The position numbers were made by a program, and so were the translations under genes. 64,000 nucleotides of DNA from Verpa conica (lineage: Eukaryota; Ascomycota; Pezizomycetes; Pezizales; Morchellaceae), in NCBI GenBank assembly GCA_033030425.1, contig JAUFSD010000004.1, positions 1,798,001 to 1,862,000 of the forward strand. Direction: 5' to 3'. Position 1 is the first letter of the stretch. Every line of letters starts with the position of its first letter. Below the pieces are notes generated by a model. That model ran no database searches, was not told the DNA's origin, and saw only the letters and a program-made list of their open reading frames with translations. This document shows, piece by piece, positions 52,587 to 64,000 of this stretch.

Positions 52587-52650
52587 GTAGTAGTAGTAGA
52601 GGTAGTAGTGATAGTAACAGTAGTTGTAACAGTAGTAGTAATACCAAAGA
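52587..52650. repeat. TAG-rich microsatellite
   Basis: Interrupted GTA/TAG triplets over about 60 bp. Confidence 0.65.
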
Positions 52651-54484
52651 TAGTACCCAAGTTCTATCACATCCATCCCCAATCCCTTCTCTCTCACAAT
52701 TAGGTCCATCCCCCCCCCATCAACGGAATATACCGTTATCCGTAATACACATTGTGTCCCCTATCACATCTCTTCCCCCAGGAAAACGCCACGCTCGCGT
52801 GGCAAACCCGCCTCCATGTCGCCATGGCCGCTTCCACATATCCTTCGACGCTGTCTAACGTGATCATTTGAAACATTGGCCAAATTTCCGTGTGAGACGT
52901 GTCTCTCATTATGACTTGACTCGTCATCGGCTGCCCAACCCGGACTTTGAGCCTGTCGCCGAAATGTTTCAAACCCGAGCCGATCCAGCATCGGAACCGG
53001 TTTGGAGAGAGAGAGAGGGGGGGAACACTGATATGGTCGGGTGCATTTTCTGTTACGTTGACTGGTGGAGGAGCTCACGGCGGTCATGTACATATGGGGA
53101 TACGCAGCCCCGTGAATGAATGAAATTCCCGTTGAGTATAATGTTTGTGTACGTTCTTGGCAATCTTCGTGTAATGAATTCTGCCCTTGGCACTCCTCTA
53201 TCTCTCTCCCTCTCTCCCTCTCTCCCCTAGGTCTCGTCGTATTTATTCAATTTTATATAATCTCAGGATCGCTGTAAGGATTACACGTGGGCGCTACTCT
53301 ATTGTGCCCCTAGTTTCAGGTTTTTCCGTGTCCTATAATAGGATAAAGGGGGTACCTGATATTTTTAGCCGAGACGCCTTTCGCTTCACGATCATGTTCG
53401 CGTACGGCACATAACCTCACACCTAACGCGATATCAATTGAGTTTTTTTCTTCTTCTATGAGCATATATCAGCGAATCTTATGGCGGGTGGGTAACATGA
53501 ATCTAGATTGAATTATGCAACGAGTGATACAATATGACTCTCAATCCCCCCCTTCCCGCTTTTTGTCTCTACTATGCCAAGATATAAAACGGGTGAAAAA
53601 GAACTCAATTGAAACAAAAAAAAGACGTAAGAGACATTGATCTTCAACTTCATCCAATAGGAGAACTTCCAGGAGAAAAAAAAAACAAAAAAAACATACC
53701 CACAACTATCTCCACTCACCATCACCGATTTATATTCCCGAGATATGTATTTTTATTATTACCATCAATTGCGGGAAAAATAATCCCCTTTAACTCTCTC
53801 CATCCCCCCCCTTTTTTTTCTTCTCCCTTTCTGAAATATGCACTACTATAGATGACGACATATCGGATTATTTCCATTTTCTACATAGTACGGTATGTCT
53901 ATATTAACCGCCGTTGCACATATATAATTACCCGGAGGGGGGGGGGGAGTGCAGAGACCTTCCCAACAACCCGGGTTTTGTAGTGCGCCCAATAGGAGCT
54001 TGTAAGCTACTGTATCAACCTTGTTCTGTATTTCCGAACAATACCAGCTCGCTCCGTGAGAGGACACAGAACGATACGTACACTTTTAGTCATAGTCAAT
54101 TCCTACATTCTCGTTTGCCGTGTAAATTCGCCTAAGTTATTATAGGCCAACTACATTACCTACGTATATATAGCTACGTACCAATTAATAATCTAGCCAC
54201 ATATATCCAAACACAGACATTCTAGAAACCCCTTCCCCTCCCCCCCCCCCCATGTCAAAAATCAAATCAGTCTGATTGGTATCCACTATCCAAGTCTATA
54301 TTTCCGAAAGACCAAAAAAAAAAAACTTTTTTTTTTGTCCTGTCTGTGTGTGTGCTCGGTGTTAATCTTATCGGACAACTACTTCCCTTTGTCAATATGT
54401 CAGTCTAGACGCATGCATGATAATCAGTTTAGTATAACCGGTATAATGGGTTCGCCACCCCGCTTGGGCAAGACTTGGTCCAGA

Positions 54485-54505
54485 GCGTGCGTGCGTGCGT
54501 GCGTA
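54485..54505. repeat. GCGT tetranucleotide repeat
   Basis: About five GCGT units, followed by a run of 14 A. Confidence 0.75.
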
Positions 54506-56710
54506 CATTGTAAAAAAAAAAAAAAATACACGCTTGGGCCAGACAAGACACACACCGCATCAGGAGGACGGGAACAGAATTGTGGGGCGGTGGAGACTTG
54601 TGTGTGAGTTGTAGATGTATACAGAGAGAGAGAGGGATGTTTTGCTCTTATGGAAATCAATGCGGTATTTTGGTTTTTTAAAACGTAGGATCGTGTGTTT
54701 TTTTGGGTATGTAATGACTGTGCTCAATTATAGTCGTTAGCTTTGTCAGGACTTTGTCTAGAGCTATGTATTTTAACTAGTTAGCTAGCCCCGATCTACC
54801 TTCCATCCGCCCGGTCTCTCTCCGGGTACCTGGATACTTTGTTGATCTATGGAGGGGTTTATAGAGATTTGTCACATCTATTGATTCACGCTGGAGTGGA
54901 GCATAGTGGAGTATAGTCGGGTTGAGATCTATGTTTACCCACTTACCGTGGAAACGATGTTTCTCAACAATCTGTAGGGATCACTTCACCGCATGCAACA
55001 TGCAACCCCTAGTCCTACACTAGCTACAGGGGAAGAGAGAGAAAAAAAGCTGTCAACAATAACCAAACGTACGGGCATAGTCACCACAAAGGTTTTTCCC
55101 GCTCCGTTGTCCGTGCGTGCGAGTCTTGAGACTTACGGTACTGGGTGTCAACGCCGACAAGGGGGGGAGGAGATCGAGGGGAAAAATAACAATATGCATG
55201 TGGACGGCGACCTAGCTGCATATTGATCCCATGGGGCTGGGTCTGTTCCTGCAGATATTTAGAGCTATACCCTTTTTTGGTTGCGAAACTGTGGGTGCAT
55301 CAGATTAGATATTAATGCCTGTTTATCTTGGCATGTAGTATCTACGTATGATGGTTGAAGGATTTGTTAGCCGAGGTTGCTGGTGTTTGTTTCATTACTG
55401 AGGATGGTATGGCTATGCGGTGGGGTACGTCACGTCACGGGTCAGCGTGTAGTCTGTATATACCTACGTGTACGGGATTTGAGCCGGGTTGGTGAAACGC
55501 ATGGATCAGGCGTGGGTACCCGGGTGGCTTTCGATATAGATGAGGGCTTAAGTAGTTGGTTTGGTGATTGGCTTTTTGGGGGGTTTTAGTAGTGGGTGAG
55601 TTGTGCATTGGGTAAGGGACAAGGTTTGGCGTGGTTCATGGGTTTGCTTGTTTCCAGGGCTTGGGCTACGTTTGCTAGATAGGCGTACTCTATGACCAAC
55701 AGATTGTAGGGTTGGGTAGGGTGAAGAGTTGGCTCTACGTTTCGGGCTTTGATAGGTATTTGGGATGTGTGGCTTCTTGGTTCGTGAGCGGTCATGGGGT
55801 ATCACTCGGATGATGTGTGTGATGTGGGTTTGCTTTTTTATTATTTTGTAGTGTGGGCTCTCTACTAGCCAGATAAAACATGTCCTCTATATACGGGTTG
55901 CAACCAAGCATTTTCATAATAGAAAGTCATATGCCCACAGACTAGGCTTTGTTTTCAGCGAGTGAGCTTTGTTATTTACAGATCTCACCAATAGGTAATC
56001 TATACATTAAAATCATAGTCTAAGTTTCTAGCTGTATCATTTAGTCTAGCTTTTCAGCTAATGGACGTAGGAGTTGGTCGTCTGCTAGTACCATACAGTT
56101 ACGGAAAGTGATTATCATTTGGTCTCGCAACGGCTAATACCGTATGTTTTGTCGCAACACAACACGCAATTCTTTCTTTCTTTTTTTCCCGGTATACGTT
56201 GCGTCGCTCTGCTTTTGGACGTTTGTGTGACATAATTACTTAGTGCTGTTCGGTATTACCATGGCATACGGGTCGCATGTGATTTATGAGTTAGATTTAA
56301 CATGTAGGTTATGTTAATTTACATGGAGTATCTGGTGTTAGCCTTGAGAAGTCGCATTTATTACGGGAGAGGAGTTAGAGAATCGGTTTCTGATTATAAA
56401 GTGCTAGCATAGGGTTTAAAAGAGGTTATTGGCCTCCTTTATTAAAATCTAAACCTACGCATTCGGATTTACTCCTAACAGCACTTGGGTCCCGTTTAAA
56501 TGCTTTTAGGGAATTGGCCGTGCATGATAAATGCCATTCTGTAGTCCTAGTATATACATTATAGGCAACTTCCGTCATAAGAATTGAGAATTACTATCCT
56601 TTAACGAACGCCGCGGAGGTTTGACTTCATCAACCTAGAGCTAGCCGCTGAGCTCATTTTACAGAATGTATGGTATGGGACTCAGTGCACCTGGCTCACA
56701 CTCTTGGGAT

Positions 56711-56757
56711 TGAGCCCGAAAGGCTCCATGTACTTATGGTTAATTTATTTATTCATT
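56711..56757 (+). repeat. Dispersed repeat, copy 2
   Basis: Matches 16004-16047 (GGCTCCATGTACTTATG, TTAATTTATTTATTCATT). Upstream GGGCTCAATCCC on the minus strand resembles a shortened pol III B box. A single TAGGGTTAG follows within about 40 bp. Confidence 0.5.
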
Positions 56758-57323
56758 CCGGGGGATTCAGTTCTCCCTTTCTGAACTTGTAGGGCTAGGG
56801 TTAGACTAGAGTTATGTCCAAAAGGCAGTGTATTGCTTTACTTTGATTTGATTTGGTTTAGACTTTGCTGGTCTACTAGATGGCACATGATTGGGAGTCA
56901 GAGTTTTAATGTTGGTATTTATATATATGGCGCTGCGCTGTGCTGTAGAGGACACTTGCCAATAAAAAAAAGTTTGTCACCGAGGTAGCAACCGAGCGTT
57001 ACAGCGTTCATGAGACAAAACAACTCTAGATACAACATCAACTAGTGATTCATAGGTTCTAGAAATATCCTACTGCCTGAAGAGGCGATTTTCAAAAGTA
57101 ATACCTAGCTAATAAGTTTCTACAACTATGTTATAGAACAAAATTGGGTTATATCCTATGAGGCCTGGTTGTACCCCGTGACAAACTTTTTTTTTTAGCA
57201 AGTAGTAGGTCGAGATGTGATTTTCTGCGATATAGCGATAGTCCTATAGCCAGAAGGCTAAATATATAAATGTGCTTAACAAATTAAGCCAAAATGCACC
57301 TAAAAGGGCTTTGTACTAAGAAA

Positions 57324-57337
57324 TAACCCTAACCCTA
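57324..57337. repeat. Interstitial telomere-like motif
   Basis: Two CCCTAA-type units (TAACCCTAACCCTA). Confidence 0.6.
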
Positions 57338-57995
57338 TTATATGAATAATTCTTGCCGAGGTATGTATATTCTAATCTAATCATGGGACCGGGGTACCAT
57401 ATTCGTATTAAGAACCGATCTTATATAAAAATTCTACTACTTAAGCGTTTATTAATATCTCTGAATGAGACTGCAACCGCGTAACCTCACTGGAAGTGAT
57501 CTATACAGCGTAGATAGTTACAACAGCCTCATAAGAAAAGAAATTATATAGGAGTAATAAATATAATGGGACCGTTACAGTAGGTGCCATTCTGCTGTAT
57601 TAACATTAATTATGCTGCACCTAAGCAAATTGCCCACAGCCCCTACACAAAAAGCTTGACACAAAAAATCACACTAAGTTTATAACCAGTATGTCCCCTG
57701 AGAATTTCATAAATGAAATTATCTTTCTTATGGCTATTGTGGTTGTGGAGTAGAACTTAAAGATAAATTTGTAAATGTTCGGGTAGTTTTTCTAACGTAT
57801 AATACTATTGAGGTTATATACGCGGTTGCAGCCTATCTCGAGATATTAATGAATTAAGTATAGTTGTAAAAAGAACTAGGAATATGCATGTCTTCATGCG
57901 AAGTAATGTTTATCAATAATTGTTTATAAAAAGTTATTGTACAGTAAGCATAAACCAACATCCCATATATATTGTAACATCAAACACCCAACACC

Positions 57996-59902
57996 TTAAA
58001 GCATAGATTTCGGGAACTTCTTCACCGCCTGTCGTACAGCAAGATCACCTAATAAAGGTCAGTCACGGCATTCTTGAATCTAAAGTAATGAGGGGGGATG
58101 TGCTTACTTAAGATCTCTTCAGACCCTCCCAAGATAGCGTCGAACTTGTACGTCCTGTTGAATGATTCAATAACACGGCCCATCCCGCTCTTGGTGATAC
58201 CTCTTCCGCCAAATATCTGAACAGACTCGTCGGCGATCTCGTGCGCCGCCCTTGTAGAGAAAGTCTTGAGTAGCGCAATAGGACCAGCTAGAGAAGCTGC
58301 TTGCTGTGCGTATGTCATGTTGCACATTTGGAATGTTATGGTTTCAAGCCAAGCCTGAGATGACTCGACGAGAGCGATCATCTTTGCTAATCTGGAACGA
58401 ATAGGTTAGGATAGGAATATGTTTGTAGTGTTGGGTAGGGGTAGTACTTGTTTCTGATCACGGCCTGGTCTACGAGACGCTTGCCAAAAACTGTTCTTTG
58501 GTTTGTCCACTTGAGACATTCTTCAACGACTATACGACAGCTGCGGATGACGGCACAGCACATGACCCAGCGCTCGTGGTTGAAGTTAGACATGATCACG
58601 GGGAAACCTTGGTGCTCTTTTCCGAGAAGGTGGTTTATGGGGACTTTGACGTTGTCAAAAGTGATGAATGCTGTTCCGGCGGCGGAGGAGTATGAGGTTT
58701 TGATTTGCTAGAGATATGTTAGTCTTTGTCGGGTTTAAATATATCGTATCAACATACCTCTGTTTCTACGCCCTCGCCGCGCTCGATTAATAGCACGCTG
58801 AACCCCTTTTCGGTCCTTACAGCGGTGGTGAAGTAGTCTGCCCACACTCCGTTTGTGATCCATTTCTTGGTACCGTTGACGATGTAGTACTTTCCGCACT
58901 CGGATTTGACAGCGGTGGTTCTTAACCCAGCGACATCAGACCCGGCGAAAGCCTCGGAAATGGCGAGACAGATTGATTTCTCGCCGGAAAAGCATTCCCG
59001 CGCGACACGATCACGAAGAGCAGTGTCGCGGCAGAAGTTCAAGACAGGCGGAAGTCCAATTACCATACCTGGGAAGATTAGTTTAGGCTTAGGGCAGGTT
59101 CTTTATAACTTGCTAACATACCTCCTAAGAACCCGTCGTTACAGGCACGACCATGAGTTTTTGCGAGTTCTTGTGTCAATACTAGTTCGTGGAAGTAATC
59201 AAACTCCTCAGGAGCGACAGCACCGCCCATCAGAGTATGACCTTTGAGGTGCTTCCCTGGACCAAGACGCATTGGGTTCATGCCGTTTTCCCTATAGGTT
59301 GTTATTCAAAATGCACAGCGGAGGTCTTTGGAGTAGTTTTTGAGACTTACCACATCTTCTTGATGATCTCTTTGCTTGGTCTCTCTCCGGATTCTTCAAT
59401 ACGCAACGCCTCGGGCCTCAAGTGCTCGTCTACGAATATTCTAGCCTCTTTCCTCAACTTCCTGTGGCTCTCCTTATAGTAAGGGCTCTTGAACTGGGGA
59501 ACAAGCCACTAAAGTTTTTGTTAGCAGTTGTATTTTGGTTTTTTTACAAAATGACTTTTTCCGGGTGTAGATTAAATGCCTTACCTGTGGCTCCGCGTAT
59601 GGAACAGGCGATAAATCCCCAACCTTTGGCTCTAATATTTGGGGGGTCTCTCCAGTAATAGTACCAACACATAGTTTTTCATACCTCAGAAGCACCTCGT
59701 GACGGTGCATCTGGAAGAACTCAGCAGTAGCATCTTTACCCGCTACCTGAAGAAGAACGTGAGCACCACCAGGATGGGCATCGGCGAAGGACGACAGATC
59801 ATAGACTTTAGAGTCTATTATTATAAAGAGAGAGTCTGCGTTATTATTTGTCGCGACTTCTTCGCGAGTGAAAGTTGCGGGTGTAGCTGTAGCTGCGGCC
59901 AT
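57996..59902 (-). CDS. Cytochrome b5-acyl-CoA dehydrogenase fusion
   Basis: Flavoprotein predicted to desaturate an acyl-CoA at C2-C3, with an N-terminal haem domain that could take part in electron transfer; chain-length preference and compartment unknown. Seven exons: 59902-59585, 59508-59351, 59291-59122, 59068-58758, 58707-58448, 58391-58108, 58048-57996; 1554 nt, 517 aa, phases close. The b5 domain is at about residues 12-85, with His43 in HPGG and His66 as axial ligands, spaced as in flavocytochrome b2. The dehydrogenase part has AISEAFAGSDVAGL, NGTKKWITNG, FDNVKVP, NHERW, QIFGGRGITKSG and LGGSEEI, near the catalytic Glu of MCAD-type enzymes, and ends VRQAVKKFPKSML after the last splice. 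Start ATG 59902 (MAAATATP) is the first Met before the b5 fold. The C-terminus does not look like a classical PTS1. Confidence 0.92.
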
Positions 59903-60660
59903 GGTTACTATAGGGGGGGAAGAGGGGAGAGACTCAAAGACTGGGGAAACAAAGGAGGAGAAGATGAGGTATAAGGAATATATATAGTCCGGACTAGAGA
60001 GAAGCTGAGGAATGTGGGGAAGCTGACTGGAGAACCCCAGGCTTATTTGCACATGCTCATTCCGGGGCACATTAATACTATCATTATTAATAAGAGGGCA
60101 GCTATGGGTTGCGGCCTGCACGTGCCAGGGACCTGTTTCACCGAGTGCCGAAGAGCCGCAAACATCTTCCACGTGAAAGTCAATTCGGCCAAGACGGGAA
60201 AGCAACAACAGGATTTATATTGACTTGTCAGGTATTCTGCCGGAGGAGCTTGCATATATATCTACAGTTCTTTTTTAAACTGGGTGTTATATCTTGGTTG
60301 TTCCGCGATAAGATCACCGAATAGAGTGGTCTTGGCGGTGGTTGAAATGGAACGGGTCATGACCTATCACTCGTAAACCAAGTTGGTCGTACCAGCGTTC
60401 TCTTGCCCCACTCATGAACTACAACCCACCTCATACCGAACGGTCCGCAACATGATGTATCGCTACATCGCCTCAGCACCGCACTATCGCATCAACAGCG
60501 AGATAGCTTGAATATCTAAGAAGATACAAACGTAGCTGGCTCCGCTTACTTAGCTAGTGGTTTCGCTTCCCCTGTAAGGGTTTCTCCAAATGTCTTGTTA
60601 TCACCACCATGGTTTAAAATGACCGAAACTTCACCCTGTTCCTCTAGAACTATATTAGGG

Positions 60661-60833
60661 TACAGGCGACTCTATAAGAATACACTCAGGCACCGAACTT
60701 GCTACTCCTATAGAGTACATTCCCATATATATATGGCAAGACCCTAGCCATATCACCGCATTGGACATCGGGAATACGACTTATAGAGTGGTTATTCTTA
60801 TAGGTAGGATAATTACCGGTGGAGTCGCCTGTA
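60661..60833. repeat. Imperfect long inverted repeat
   Basis: TACAGGCGACTC and TATAAGAATA at 60661-60682 recur inverted at 60822-60833 and 60792-60801, the right arm carrying an extra ~18 bp between them. Weaker inverted matching (CTATA...ATTCCC, CATATATATATGG) continues toward the centre. Confidence 0.6.
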
Positions 60834-61389
60834 TATACTCCTTTAAGAGCCCTTAGGAGACGTAATCCTTACGTAATACTGGGCACATAAAATATCGAGG
60901 TCAGCCTTAACTGTGTATGGTAGAGACATCAGCAATTATTCACTCACTCGCTTGCAGCTCTTGCATTTATTCAATACTCCTCACCTGAGTTTCTGCAATG
61001 TTATCGCGTACTTGCCAATAGCGATACAATCACTACTAGTGACTATGGGCCGGTGGTTACAGGCAGAGAAGGTACCGGGGAGGTCGATACGAAGTACGAC
61101 CACTTTCGCAGGGGAAAGTCTTCTATATTAGATTATTCTAGAGGCTATACTGGAGTAAGAGGTTGTTAGACGGGTATATCTTCTGGTTTGTATCTCCTCT
61201 AAAACTCTATCAAACCATAGAAATGAATCAAATTTTTCACAGGTAGATACTAAGTAAAAGAGTATTTTAGGGTGTTATAAAAAGGACATTAAGGGAAATT
61301 GGATGCTTTACCTAACAATTTACCCAACAAAATAACCTACACATTTCCCAAGTATTTATTCTCCCAAAAAAAAAACCCAGTCCACTGGG

Positions 61390-61450
61390 AGTTGAACCTC
61401 TGTAGCTCAGCACTATTCAGACCACTTATCATATAGACCATTTGTTGATA
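61390..61450 (-). other. tRNA-like relic with pol III signals
   Basis: On the minus strand a near A-box (TATGATAAGTGG), an exact B-box match (GGTTCAACTCC) and, just downstream at about 61368-61376, a run of nine T that could end pol III transcription. T-arm pairing is poor and length is short, so this is more likely a tRNA pseudogene or retroposon head than a tRNA. Confidence 0.3.
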
Positions 61451-61494
61451 TATTCTGGCTTGATTCTTTGTTTATAATACCTCAGAAAATAGTA

Positions 61495-61830
61495 GGCAAA
61501 AGTGTAGGGAAAAGGGTAAGGGAGCGGAAAAGCTAGAGGAAAGGGTGGGGGAAAGGGTAGAGAAAAGGGTAAGGGAGCGGAATGGCTAGAGGAAAGGGTG
61601 GGGGAAAGGGTAAAGAAAAGGGTAAGGGAGCGGAAAGGCTGGGGAAAAGGGTGGGGAAAAGGGTAGGGAAAAGGGTAAGGGAGCGGAAAGGCTAGGGAAT
61701 GGCTAGGGGAAAGGGTAGGGGAAAGGGTAAGGGAGCGAAAAGGCTTGGGAAAGGCTAGGGAAAAGGGTAGGGAATAGGATAAGAGATGGGAAAGGGTAGG
61801 GGAAAAGGATAAGTAAATGCAGTGGAAAGG
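61495..61830. repeat. 53-bp G-rich minisatellite
   Basis: GGGTAAGGGAGCG recurs at 61514, 61567, 61620, 61673 and 61725 (spacing 53, 53, 53, 52). Each unit is built from smaller GGAAAGGGTRGG-like blocks and continues in degenerate form to about 61830. All G runs are on the plus strand. Confidence 0.9.
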
Positions 61831-63544
61831 GTAACTCTTAGTAAATGAATCATAAAATGCTTCAGGTGATGCATTTCCCACAAGCCTTGCAGGTAAATGT
61901 GTAGTTTATTGCCTTTTCCCAAATTATTTGTATGAGGTAATGTGTACCTGATGCATATACATGGCCTGTTAGAGAAATAGACGGTAGATATGATATTCTA
62001 TTGCTATGAATAAAGATTCACTGGTAACTTACGCTATGGAAATATACGTATCGGCTGTCAAGACCCACCTCTAAGTGCTTGATGAGCCGTAACTACGTAA
62101 TATGATAGAATAAACTATTTAAAAGAAGCCCTAAATACTTGGTGGTCTGCTAAAAAATATTGTCGAGAGGCAGTCTTCTGCCTTGGTAGGCGAAAAACCT
62201 TATATAATTATCCAAGAGATAATGACGGTGATATTTCCCGATCTCGGGTACAATGAGAGTATCTCTGGCGGGATACACTCTTTTTATTATCCTGTCTTTT
62301 GGCTGTCATATGTTATTGGCTCTAAAAAGATAAAAAAAACCTGGAATATTATAATATGAGGTAGTTGATATCCTGATAGAGGCACATCACAAATTCATCA
62401 AGAAAGACGTCCGGAAAGTTCCGGAAAATGTTTTTTATACTATTATAGAATGATTAAACAGCGCAAAAAGTATAATCCTCTCTCTATATATATATGGAAG
62501 CGCCAATCATTCAAAACCTAACTTATTGTCAGGTGGATTAAAACAAAAAGTCCTGGATTCCAGCGCCTGTACGTGTTATTTTTTTATTTCATTTTTTTAT
62601 TAAATCGATCCAGCTAGGCCTTAATTCAATGGGCAAGCATAGGGGAAAAAACACCACCGGCTCAACGCAGCCCACTAAACTATTGTCCCGGCCCAGCTCA
62701 AGTTAATCAAAATCATTGTTAAATACCGAAAATAGCTGTTTTGGCTATTTTGGGTGTTTTTGGTTGCCGCTCATCATTCACGCTCATGGATTTTGCATAC
62801 CACAGAATCTTCTTGGAACTAGACGCGACCACAGTACCTGGTCTAAATATAGAGTGCTAGATTCGCGAGAAATGAATGTACGAGCGCCGAAATTCAGAGT
62901 GTTTATGTTTTAGTTACCACAGGCGGTAAATTAGGCTTCGACTGATTTACGCTTCCATATTCTATCCAAGCCCTATATATAGCAATAATATAACCTACTG
63001 CCATATCTTATCCATTGGTCTTAAATATATGCATTTTAGTGTTTAATAATAATAGCACTAGGGCGCAGAGCGGTATTAATTGGGTGGGAATCTCGGGCCG
63101 GGCCGCGGGGTAGTGCTGTTCCTGACGTTTTATGTGTAACATATGTAAGTGCTATTATCTCTTTAGTACCCAGATGTGTGGTCACATATATGTATTCTAA
63201 CCAAATTGTAGTTTAGGTTGGGATTATATAATAGAGCGGCTCGACTAGCTGTTTGGGATGCGGGTAATTATATAGCATATACACAATTTTACCTCAGCAG
63301 AGCTATGTTCTAGGAAACTGATCATAGAATGTTGAGTGACCATCTATTGAAGAGATAATAATATGGCAAAGTGTTACTGCCTGGAAACCTCATTGAGGGC
63401 CCCTTGCAAATACGAATTACTCGATATTAGGTATATCCCCTCTACTCTATATATATAGCTAGTAGGCCATATACATATTATTCAATACCTATCTCACCGC
63501 CTAGTGTTATAGGGTGCTTAATTAGGGTGCTCTTAGCATACCAA

Positions 63545-63640
63545 AAAAGCAGTCACTGCTCAACTCCAAGCAGTGAATAGACATTCATTATAGTAGTGAG
63601 TTTGAAAAATTCTCTAGACATAACCAATAAACTGGCGCCT
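63545..63640 (-). mobile_element. Possible second Tc1/mariner relic
   Basis: AGCAGTGAATA and TCTCTAGAC-like strings appear in the same order and spacing as in the transposase fragment at 30.56-30.64 kb (about 16 of 18 identical around AGCAGTGAATA). Too decayed to translate. Weak call. Confidence 0.3.
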
Positions 63641-64000
63641 GGGGGAAATAATCGCTTAATAAATCGATTACGCACTTCACAAAACACCCCATTATAGCCT
63701 TAGCATTAACTTTCAAAATCGACCCAATAAACTTCTCTTCGATTCTCACATAAAACCAACAAAGGGGGTTTAAAGTTTGTATACCGATCCTAAAATTTAC
63801 TGCCCACACACTCCTCCCCTAATCCTTGATGATATACAACCACGAATTTCTTAATGACAGCGCATAGATAAGACACGGTAGATTGTTCATAGATCAGCAC
63901 CTACAGCTTCTGGTATGAAAGATCGGGAAACAAGGGTAGTGGACAATGGTTCTTGGGCCAATACTATTGCTAGAATCCTCGCCGAGAACGTGAAAGGCAA

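Larger units (their letters stand above)
51296..57995. other. Gene-free spacer with microsatellites
   Basis: About 6.7 kb. The first 1.4 kb, upstream of the 926-aa gene, is rich in simple repeats (GAT, GACTCAG, TCGTCAC, TAG). 55.2-55.9 kb is strongly G+T-rich on the plus strand. A dispersed repeat lies at 56711-56757 and a telomere-like motif at 57324-57337. No gene recognised. Confidence 0.6.
59903..64000. other. Right-hand spacer, repeat-rich
   Basis: About 4.1 kb with no gene recognised. It contains an inverted repeat at 60661-60833, a tRNA-like relic near 61390-61450, a 53-bp minisatellite at 61495-61830, and a weak second Tc1/mariner relic near 63545-63640. Confidence 0.6.

Noticed and set aside
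61429..61881. 150-codon Pro/Phe/Ser frame
   Set aside because: It is a translation of the 53-bp minisatellite.
1..64000. CRISPR arrays, bacterial operons, ribosome binding sites, rRNA genes
   Set aside because: The window is eukaryotic nuclear DNA; none of these patterns was seen.

Overview
This window looks like nuclear DNA of a filamentous ascomycete. Every large reading frame is a fungal-type gene with short spliceosomal introns (about 48-220 bp, mostly 50-90 bp, GTANGT-like donors, CTAAC/CTGAC-like branch sites). The gene content (COPII Sec16, GH55 and GH43 enzymes, WSC domain, DHA2-type MFS, F-box/ankyrin, cytochrome b5-acyl-CoA dehydrogenase) is typical of Pezizomycotina. Low gene density, long AT-rich spacers with many homopolymers, degraded DNA transposons and TTAGGG-type motifs would fit a repeat-rich lineage such as Pezizomycetes. 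That placement is inference and was not tested.

Layout. 42-2097 (-): 5' part of a GH55 exo-beta-1,3-glucanase gene running off the left edge. 2098-7711: spacer. 7712-14255 (-): complete four-exon Sec16 gene (2117 aa). 14256-22825: gene-free, with TTAGGG-like motifs, a dispersed repeat and a tRNA-like relic. 22826-25008 (-): five-exon MFS transporter (546 aa). 25009-34131: gene-free, with a dead Tc1/mariner fragment. 34132-37199 (-): 17-exon secreted PQQ-like beta-propeller protein with a C-terminal WSC domain (670 aa). 38290-40427 (-): nine-exon secreted GH43 glycosidase (555 aa). 40428-42910: a MITE-like inverted-repeat element and a GC-rich palindrome. 42911-44466 (+): two-exon F-box/ankyrin protein (499 aa), the only plus-strand gene. 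44467-48514: spacer with another inverted-repeat element. 48515-51295 (-): intronless 926-aa low-complexity protein of unknown function. 51296-57995: spacer with microsatellites. 57996-59902 (-): seven-exon cytochrome b5-acyl-CoA dehydrogenase fusion (517 aa). 59903-64000: spacer with an inverted repeat, a 53-bp G-rich minisatellite and transposon relics.

All exon models were built by hand from splice signals, reading phase and remembered family sequence. Phase closes exactly in every complete gene, so none needs a frameshift. The genes do not form one pathway. Seven of eight lie on the minus strand. The adjacent WSC/beta-propeller and GH43 genes, and the GH55 gene at the edge, all point to secreted carbohydrate or wall-related functions. 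The spacers hold at least three inverted-repeat elements and two Tc1/mariner relics. The clearest relic carries stops explainable by C:G to T:A change, as expected from repeat-induced point mutation.
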